Shown: positions 58,337 to 64,000 of the stretch, piece by piece | Numbering within the stretch: the stretch's first letter is position 1 | Layout: the number at the start of each line of letters is the position of its first letter | Assembly (NCBI RefSeq): GCF_014524565.1 | Contig: NZ_CP060139.1 | Span: 3,541,501 to 3,605,500 of the forward strand | Direction of reading: 5' to 3' | Source: Croceimicrobium hydrocarbonivorans | GTDB taxonomy: Bacteria > Bacteroidota > Bacteroidia > Flavobacteriales > Schleiferiaceae | Length of the DNA stretch: 64,000 nt | The notes under the pieces: model-generated | Seen by the model: the letters and a program-made list of their open reading frames with translations, nothing else | Told to the model about the DNA's origin: nothing | The model's database searches: none | Position numbers and translations under genes: made by a program

Positions 58337-59242
58337 ATGTTTAAAAAGAGTATAAGTCTGGGAATTGTGCTCAGCACTTTGATGGCTTGTCAATCCGGAA
58401 GTCCAGCGCCCAGTGAAAGTACTGCTGCTGAAGAGCATAGTGCCACAGCCGAGTTTATGCGCATCAATTGTGAATCTTGTCATTCACCCGCGGCCAATTC
58501 AAGTACTCGCTTAGCACCACCCTTTTTTGCCATTCGCAAGCATTATTTGAAGGAGTATCCCGCCCAAGCGGATTTTCAAGCGGCCATGCAATCCTTTTTA
58601 ATTAAGCCGGAAGAGGAACATGCCTTGATGTTGGGAGCGGTGGAGAAATTTGGCTTAATGCCTCCCATTTATGTGGAGGAGGAACAGCTTAAAGCCATCA
58701 CCGAATATTTGTTCAGCGTAGAACAGCCGCATCCTCAGCATGAAGGTGGTGGAAAAGGCCGAGGCGCTCGGGTAAAGGAATTAGCCTTGAGCACCAAAAA
58801 GGTTTTGGGTAAAAACCTAATGGGAGCCCTAAAGGAAGGAGGGAAGGAGCATGCCTTGCCCTTTTGTAATGAAAGAGCTTTGATCCTCACGGATAGCATG
58901 TCGCAGCACTTGCATCATAAAATACGCCGAGTAAGTGATAAGGCCCGTAATCCATCAAACCAGGCGGATTCTTTAGAATTGAGCATCCTGGCAGAATATG
59001 CGGCACTAATCGCTGAAGGTCAGGAAGCAGGGCCAATACTTCGAGAAACAAAATTTGGCAGTCGCGGCTATTTCCCTATTACTACCAATGCCATGTGTTT
59101 GCAATGTCATGGAAGCTTGGGAAAGGAATTAGATGCTGATTTCTACCCTAAAATTCAAAATTTATATCCTCAGGATAAGGCGATTGGTTATGGAGCCGGC
59201 GAACTGCGAGGCATGTGGGTGGTAGCTTTGGATTCTTTGTAA
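58337..59242 (+). CDS. Cytochrome c-DUF3365 lipoprotein
   Basis: From the ATG at 58337 the protein is 301 residues with a lipoprotein signal 'SISLGIVLSTLMAC'. The N-terminal cytochrome c part has CESCH (heme c) with a likely Met ligand in 'FGLMPPIYV'. The C-terminal domain has 'IRRVSDKARNPSNQADSLEL' and a second heme motif CLQCH, the pattern of DUF3365/Tll0287-like periplasmic heme sensors. Two heme c sites could form an electron or redox-sensing module on the outer face of a membrane. The next gene follows by 20 bp with a strong AGGAGG. Confidence 0.8.
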   Translation: MFKKSISLGIVLSTLMACQSGSPAPSESTAAEEHSATAEFMRINCESCHSPAANSSTRLAPPFFAIRKHYLKEYPAQADFQAAMQSFLIKPEEEHALMLGAVEKFGLMPPIYVEEEQLKAITEYLFSVEQPHPQHEGGGKGRGARVKELALSTKKVLGKNLMGALKEGGKEHALPFCNERALILTDSMSQHLHHKIRRVSDKARNPSNQADSLELSILAEYAALIAEGQEAGPILRETKFGSRGYFPITTNAMCLQCHGSLGKELDADFYPKIQNLYPQDKAIGYGAGELRGMWVVALDSL

Positions 59243-59262
59243 TTTAGGAGGAAAATCCACCT

Positions 59263-60180
59263 ATGCTCAGAGGCCTCTTATTGGGATTTTGTGTATTGAC
59301 TTTCAATATGGTCAATGCCCAATCGCTGGATACCTTGATTAGTCACTTTAATCGGGATATTGCTTTGTATGAATCGGTATATCCTTTTCAAGAGCCCATA
59401 CCCTTGGACAGCGCTAGATTAAGTGCCGAGGAAGCGGCGGAATTCTTTGAGAACTTTGCTGCTTCAGATGAAATCTATCCACCGGATTTACAATGGGCTT
59501 ATCTCAGTCGACTGAATAAATCAATTACAGCCTTATTTGCACATCCGGATTTATACAGTCTGGATTTGAAAACCGAACTCAATGCTGAGGTTCAGTTTAC
59601 TGATGATGGTCGCCTCCTTCAGATTTCCTTCGAAGAAAATACCGGGGGTACTTATCGCAGCCAGGTGGTTTATTATCACTATCGCGGCAGTCAGGGACAG
59701 TTTAGTTCCATTTATATGCAGGAAGGTCCACAGAAGATTGAATTAAAATCGGATGGTTATTCCAGCATCATTCCCCTCGGGACTAAAAATGACAGTACTT
59801 ATTATTTCTTTACGGCTTATGTAAGGGGCTGTTCCTATTGTTTTGAAGAATCTTTCGGATTGATTCTGGTAACGGAGGAAGGAATTAAGGAAGCATACAA
59901 TTACACTATCGATAGCAGATCCTGGGGTGAGAAAATCGATGTAGATTTTAGTGAAGAAGGGGATAGCCTGGTGAAAGTGCTTTATCTGCCAGATGACCTA
60001 AATGCAGGTTGCCTATGTGGAAGTTTGGAAGAAGGCAGCACCCATCCGGATCAAGAGGGCTATCCGACACAAGATCGTTTATGCAAATTGCTATTTCGTT
60101 ACCATCAATTTCAGATCTATCTGATTGAAGAAGGCTGTATCTATCAAGATCCTTTGGGGCAGCCTTTAGAAGAGTATTAG
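59263..60180 (+). CDS. Hypothetical secreted protein
   Basis: The N-terminus MLRGLLLGFCVLTFNMVNAQ is a signal peptide. The mature part (about 285 residues) has 'CSYCFEES' and 'CLCGS' cysteine clusters and a Tyr-rich beta-strand make-up. No family is recognised. An AGGAGG at 59246-59251, 11 bp before the ATG, is unusual for this phylum, in which Shine-Dalgarno sequences are rarely used. It lies 20 bp after the cytochrome gene, so the product may serve as its partner. The 3' end overlaps the convergent DASS gene by 15 nt. Confidence 0.5.
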   Translation: MLRGLLLGFCVLTFNMVNAQSLDTLISHFNRDIALYESVYPFQEPIPLDSARLSAEEAAEFFENFAASDEIYPPDLQWAYLSRLNKSITALFAHPDLYSLDLKTELNAEVQFTDDGRLLQISFEENTGGTYRSQVVYYHYRGSQGQFSSIYMQEGPQKIELKSDGYSSIIPLGTKNDSTYYFFTAYVRGCSYCFEESFGLILVTEEGIKEAYNYTIDSRSWGEKIDVDFSEEGDSLVKVLYLPDDLNAGCLCGSLEEGSTHPDQEGYPTQDRLCKLLFRYHQFQIYLIEEGCIYQDPLGQPLEEY

Positions 60181-61587
60181 CGGCATCACATAATAGCTAT
60201 ACACTGTAATTATGGCAATGCTGAAAAGGTTAAAGACCAATCCGGCCCGAGCCATATCCTGAGTTTTAAGAAAGCCACTGCTGTACACAATGGCATTAGG
60301 TGGGGTGGCTACCGGGAACATAAAAGCGCAGCTGGCACCCAGAGTGAGTGGTACACTTAAGGCCCAGGCATCCATTCCCAATTGAGAGGCGATTATAAAG
60401 GCCACCGGGATGAAAACCGAAACCAGGGCTACATTACTCATTACTTCGGTGAGGAAAACGGCAAAGGCACAGATAATTAAGCTAATTACGAATAGCGATT
60501 GCCAACCACTAGCCATTACCATTTGGGCTAAACTTTGCACCACCTCAGTTACTTCCAAGGCTTTAGCTAGGCTTAATCCACCTCCAAAAAGAAGAATGAT
60601 ATTCCAGGGTAGCTTTCCTAAATCATGTTCGCGCAAAAGGGCTTTTTCGGCAGTGGAAGAAGGGATAAGGAAAAAGGCAACCATACCGGCAATGGCAATA
60701 ATAGTATCACTTAATTGACTGAGATAAGAGATGGCATTTAGTTGGGAACGGAATATCCACAGTACTGCCATGGAGGCTAATACAATCGCCACTCTTTTTT
60801 CGGCTGCCTGCATGGGGCCTAATTTGGCTAATTCTTCCTTCAGCATGGGTTTAATGCCTCCGAGTTGAATCTCCTTACTAGGGAACAATACCTTGCTCAG
60901 GAAAAACCAAACCACAAAAAAGAGCAGGGCACTCAGGGGCAAGGCGAAAATTAACCAATCGGCGAAAGCCACTTCTCGATTGAGGCTACTGCTGCTTAAA
61001 CTGGCGAATACCAAATTGGGTGGAGTGCCAATTAGAGTGGCCATTCCTCCGATATTGGCCGCGTAGGCGATTCCCAACATTAGAGCGATGCCAAAATTAC
61101 GCGCGGCTTTACCAGAGCCCAGTTTTGTTTCCAGAAGTTTATAGAGGCTTACGCCGATGGGCAACATCATTACCGTGGTGGCGGTATTGGAAATCCACAT
61201 GCTCAATAGTGCGGTAGAGGCCATGGTCCCTAAAAGAATTCGCTCTGGGGCGGCGCCGCTAATCATCAGGATATTAAGTGCTATTCTTCGATGTAAATGC
61301 CATTTTTCGATCGCTAAACCCAAAGCAAAACCACCCAGAAATAAGAAGATGATCGGATGCCCATATAGGGAGCCCACGGTTTTAGCATCTAAAATGCCAC
61401 CCAAAGGGAAGATCAACATCGGTAATAAGGCAGTAACCCCAAGTGGAATTAAATTACTCATCCACCAGCTTAGCATCCAAGCCAGGGTGCCCAATACTAA
61501 GGACTGGTCGCCATTGAGTTGCGGAATTCCCTGTACCGCCAAAAAGGCTAAGGGACCTGAACTAAGGTAGAGGAGACGTCGGTTCAT
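60166..61587 (-). CDS. DASS (SLC13)-family sodium:anion symporter
   Basis: The 473-residue membrane protein has about 11-12 helices. Family motifs include 'IIFLFLGGFALGLAIEKWHLH', 'MWISNTATTVMMLPIG' (the S-N-T sodium/anion site) and 'LTEVMSNVALVSVFIPV' (the second S-N-x site) near the C-terminal half. The family moves di- and tricarboxylates or sulfate with Na+. The substrate is not clear. It is convergent with the preceding gene (15-nt overlap) and divergent from the histidine kinase. Confidence 0.85.
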   Translation of the reverse strand: MNRRLLYLSSGPLAFLAVQGIPQLNGDQSLVLGTLAWMLSWWMSNLIPLGVTALLPMLIFPLGGILDAKTVGSLYGHPIIFLFLGGFALGLAIEKWHLHRRIALNILMISGAAPERILLGTMASTALLSMWISNTATTVMMLPIGVSLYKLLETKLGSGKAARNFGIALMLGIAYAANIGGMATLIGTPPNLVFASLSSSSLNREVAFADWLIFALPLSALLFFVVWFFLSKVLFPSKEIQLGGIKPMLKEELAKLGPMQAAEKRVAIVLASMAVLWIFRSQLNAISYLSQLSDTIIAIAGMVAFFLIPSSTAEKALLREHDLGKLPWNIILLFGGGLSLAKALEVTEVVQSLAQMVMASGWQSLFVISLIICAFAVFLTEVMSNVALVSVFIPVAFIIASQLGMDAWALSVPLTLGASCAFMFPVATPPNAIVYSSGFLKTQDMARAGLVFNLFSIAIITVYSYYVMPLILF

Positions 61588-61666
61588 GCTGGCAATTTAG
61601 CAGAAAGCTTTGACCTGAATTATTGACCATTCCTCGAATTTCAAAGCTTTGATTCTATGCTTTCCT

Positions 61667-61674
61667 TAATTTAG
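61667..61674 (+). promoter_or_regulatory. -7-like box for the histidine kinase gene
   Basis: TAATTTAG differs from TAnnTTTG by one base and lies 18 bp before the ATG at 61692, similar to other starts in this window. Evidence is weak. Confidence 0.3.
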
Positions 61675-61691
61675 TCTCAATCCTAGCGAAA

Positions 61692-64000
61692 ATGCACCCA
61701 CAAGAAATCCCTCAAGGTATTGATCTAATTTATCGCTTCGACCCGCAAGGCCGCTTCACCTATGTAAATGAGAAGGCACGGGCGCTTTTCGATATGGATA
61801 TCGATGCCATTTTAGGGCAGCCCTATTACAGCTTTGTTCGGGAAGATTTTCAGGAAAAGGTGGCCGCCTTCTATGCGCTGCAAATTGAGAAACGTCAGGC
61901 CTCCTCTTATTTTGAGTTTCCCTTTATTGCGGATGGCAAAGAAATATGGATTGGTCAAACCATTGAATTGGTTTGCGAGAATAATAAGGTGGTTGAACTT
62001 TTGGGAGTGGCGCGACCCATCACCGAATTACGAAAGGTTAAGGCCGATCTTAAGGAAAGCGATGAGCATCTATTGGCCTTACTCAAGCATTTGGATGCGG
62101 CCATTTTAATTGAAGATGCCCAAGGCAAGATTCGCTATGTAAACGATAATTTCTGTCGTTATTTCCGATTAGATTCCAGTCCAGCTGAATTAGCTGGTCA
62201 AGTATGCGCCGAAGTGGGTGCTGGTATTAGCCACCTTTTTAAGAATCCGGAGGCATTTGGGGCTGGCATTGGTCGTTGTTTGGAAGAACAAGTGATTCGC
62301 CGCAGTGAGCGCATAGCCATGGCCGATGAGCGGGTTTTGGAAAGGGACTATATCCCCATGCTTATCGACGAGCAAAACAGAGGGAATTTGTGGGTATACC
62401 GCGATGTTACCATGCGTTACCTAACGGAACAGGCCCTAATTGAAAGTGAGAAAAAATACCGAGAGGTTATTCAGAATATCGACCTGGGTTTGATGGAAGT
62501 AGACAAGGATGAAACCATTCTTTGGGCTAATGATTCCTTCCTAAAAACTACGGGGCACGAATTAAAAAATTTACAAGGCAAAAATGCCAAAGACACTTTT
62601 TTAACTGAGGAGGATATAGCTTTTACAGCAAAACGCTTGAAAGAAACTCAGCATTTGCGAGAGCGCGGTGAAAGCAGCGTTTATGAGCTTCCCATTCGCC
62701 ATAAGGATGGGAGTCAATTGTGGATGCAAATCTCTGGAGCTCCTATTAAGGATATCAGTGGTAAGGTGATTGGCTCTTTGGGAATTCATCACAATATTAC
62801 CCCTTTAAAGTCATTGCAAAGTCAATTGGAATACCGCCTCACCTTGCAGGCAATCCTATTGGATTTGGCGAATGATCTGATTTTCCTGAACCCCGATAAA
62901 GAGAACGAAGTAATCCAAAAGGCCCTGGGCAGATTGGGGAGCTTTGTAAATGCCGATCGGGTTTATATTTTCGATTATCATTTGGATGAAAACTATACCA
63001 CCAATACCTATGAATGGTGTGCGGAGGGTATCAGTCCAGAAATAGAGAATCTTCAGGAAGTACCTTTGGAAGCCATCCCCGAATGGTTTGAAACCCATGA
63101 GCAGGGTAAGCCCATGATTTATGATCGGGTGGCCGATTTGCCAGAAGGACATCCAGTTAGGGAGATCCTCGAACCTCAGGGTATTCAATCGATTATAACC
63201 ATGCCGGTTTTGGGCAATGGCAGGCTTAGAGGCTTTATTGGCTTTGATGCGGTGCGCACTCAAAAAAGCTGGAATGCGGATGAAAAGGAGCTATTGGAGT
63301 TTATGGCCCAAATGCTGGCCGCTCACAATATTAAAAATGAGTTTGAGAATCGTTTAGGTGCCAGTGAGTATCGCATGCGCACGGTTTTGGAGAATGCTTT
63401 GGATGCCGTAATCACCATCAACGAAAGTGGTCTGGTAGAAGATTGGAATCATCAGGCGGAGCAGATGTTCAAATACAAAGAAGCGGAGGTTATTGCTAAG
63501 TCCTTAAGTGGATTAATTATTCCTGAAAAATATGCAGCAGCGCATGAACGCGGCATGGAACATTTTTTAGCTAGTGGAGAAGGTCCGGTTTTAAATCGCA
63601 GGATTGAGTTAATTGGTCATGATAAGGAGGGGCGTCATTTTCCGCTGGAGCTGAGTATTATCCCCTTTAAGATTGAAGGGCACTATTATTTCTCGGCATT
63701 CTTACGGGATATTACCGCACGCAAGCAAGCGGAAGAAGACATGAACATTGCCCTGGAGCAGCAGAAGGAACTAGCACGCATGAAATCGAGATTGATTTCC
63801 ATGGCCTCACATGAATTCCGCACTCCCCTTACTACCATTAAAGCTAATGCGGAGATGCTGGAACTTTGGGCCACTAAAATTCCGGAAGAACATCGGGAAA
63901 AGGCCAACCGCTACTTAGAGCGTCTAAACCGCGAAACCAATCGACTTAGCAATATCATGACCGACATTTTAATGTTAGGTAGGCTAGAGTCGGGGCGCTT
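61692..64000 (+). CDS. Multi-PAS/GAF sensor histidine kinase, 3' end beyond window
   Basis: The frame from ATG 61692 has no stop before the window end (769 codons so far). Domains in order: PAS about 8-110, PAS 125-240, PAS 250-370, GAF 385-530 ('GSFVNADRVYIFDY', 'MPVLGNGRLRGFIGFDAV'), PAS 545-665 and HisKA from about 690. The phospho-acceptor is His707 in SMASHEFRTPLTTIKANAEML. The ATPase (HATPase_c) domain would lie outside the window. No signal peptide or transmembrane helix is seen, so this is a cytosolic sensor. GAF and PAS suggest a redox, light or small-molecule stimulus. It is divergent from the DASS transporter gene, but the link is unproven. Confidence 0.9.
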   Translation, partial: MHPQEIPQGIDLIYRFDPQGRFTYVNEKARALFDMDIDAILGQPYYSFVREDFQEKVAAFYALQIEKRQASSYFEFPFIADGKEIWIGQTIELVCENNKVVELLGVARPITELRKVKADLKESDEHLLALLKHLDAAILIEDAQGKIRYVNDNFCRYFRLDSSPAELAGQVCAEVGAGISHLFKNPEAFGAGIGRCLEEQVIRRSERIAMADERVLERDYIPMLIDEQNRGNLWVYRDVTMRYLTEQALIESEKKYREVIQNIDLGLMEVDKDETILWANDSFLKTTGHELKNLQGKNAKDTFLTEEDIAFTAKRLKETQHLRERGESSVYELPIRHKDGSQLWMQISGAPIKDISGKVIGSLGIHHNITPLKSLQSQLEYRLTLQAILLDLANDLIFLNPDKENEVIQKALGRLGSFVNADRVYIFDYHLDENYTTNTYEWCAEGISPEIENLQEVPLEAIPEWFETHEQGKPMIYDRVADLPEGHPVREILEPQGIQSIITMPVLGNGRLRGFIGFDAVRTQKSWNADEKELLEFMAQMLAAHNIKNEFENRLGASEYRMRTVLENALDAVITINESGLVEDWNHQAEQMFKYKEAEVIAKSLSGLIIPEKYAAAHERGMEHFLASGEGPVLNRRIELIGHDKEGRHFPLELSIIPFKIEGHYYFSAFLRDITARKQAEEDMNIALEQQKELARMKSRLISMASHEFRTPLTTIKANAEMLELWATKIPEEHREKANRYLERLNRETNRLSNIMTDILMLGRLESGR

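Noticed and set aside
61157-61570. 137-codon + ORF opposite the DASS gene
   Set aside because: Antisense shadow of a membrane protein gene; low-complexity basic product.
1-64000. tRNA or rRNA genes
   Set aside because: No T-loop GGTTCGA-type motif with matching acceptor stem and no rRNA-like stretch was seen by eye; a covariance search was not possible.

Overview
The window looks like a chromosomal segment of a Bacteroidota, most likely a marine flavobacterium (Flavobacteriales, of the Cryomorphaceae/Schleiferiaceae/Crocinitomicaceae type; the family is a guess). The signs are a secreted LamG protein with a type IX secretion tail, an S46 dipeptidyl-peptidase, bacillithiol-type enzymes (YpdA, a DinB/YfiT transferase), several -7 boxes of the Bacteroidota form TAnnTTTG, and almost no Shine-Dalgarno sequences. 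No rRNA, tRNA, CRISPR array or intact transposase was seen.

Region A (1-15.2 kb, all genes on +) is an accessory array of mostly unrelated small genes, many separated by 100-250 bp. It holds DUF5984-like and DUF4304-like proteins, a GRDP-like protein coupled to a Cys/Gly-tailed protein, a zinc-ribbon protein, a CrtA-like monooxygenase-fold protein with a partner, several lipoproteins or secreted proteins, a DoxX-like protein, a YeeZ-like SDR and a TPR protein. Its longest gap (436-1114) carries four 22-bp repeat units that resemble a transposon end. Region B (15.3-23.9 kb, all on -) continues the accessory character: a VanW-glycosyltransferase fusion, a leucine-rich-repeat protein, and unknown lipoproteins, secreted and membrane proteins. 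A+B look more AT-rich by eye than the rest.

Region C (24-64 kb) is conserved and denser. It begins with mtaB, an ABM-like gene and an inositol-monophosphatase gene. A tight minus-strand operon (32.5 down to 26.5 kb) follows: N-acetylmuramoyl-L-alanine amidase, MlaD-like MCE protein, membrane Fe-S protein, HAD phosphatase, lipoprotein, CCG Fe-S protein and a small conserved protein. It is divergent from lptD, and the two promoters appear to face each other. Next come a divergent cysteine dioxygenase / PLP decarboxylase pair with a Na+ symporter (a likely hypotaurine route), a coiled-coil pair, a PpiD/SurA-like foldase, a DPP11-like peptidase, the LamG protein, and a long + run of small enzymes (YfiT, CtlX, ABM, DinB, a lipoprotein acetolactate decarboxylase homologue, SRPBCC, DUF4287/DUF5655). 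After these lie a DsbA-like protein, xseA-xseB, a SulP transporter with cvfB, a repeat-filled intergenic region, ypdA, a cytochrome c-DUF3365 lipoprotein, a DASS transporter and a multi-PAS histidine kinase cut by the window end.

Functional themes are outer-envelope assembly (LptD, MlaD, amidase, foldase), thiol and sulfur metabolism (CDO, decarboxylase, YpdA, YfiT, DsbA), peptide use (DPP11), and an accessory block of orphan genes that include families often seen in toxin-immunity neighbourhoods. All family names come from recognising sequence patterns; no database search was run.
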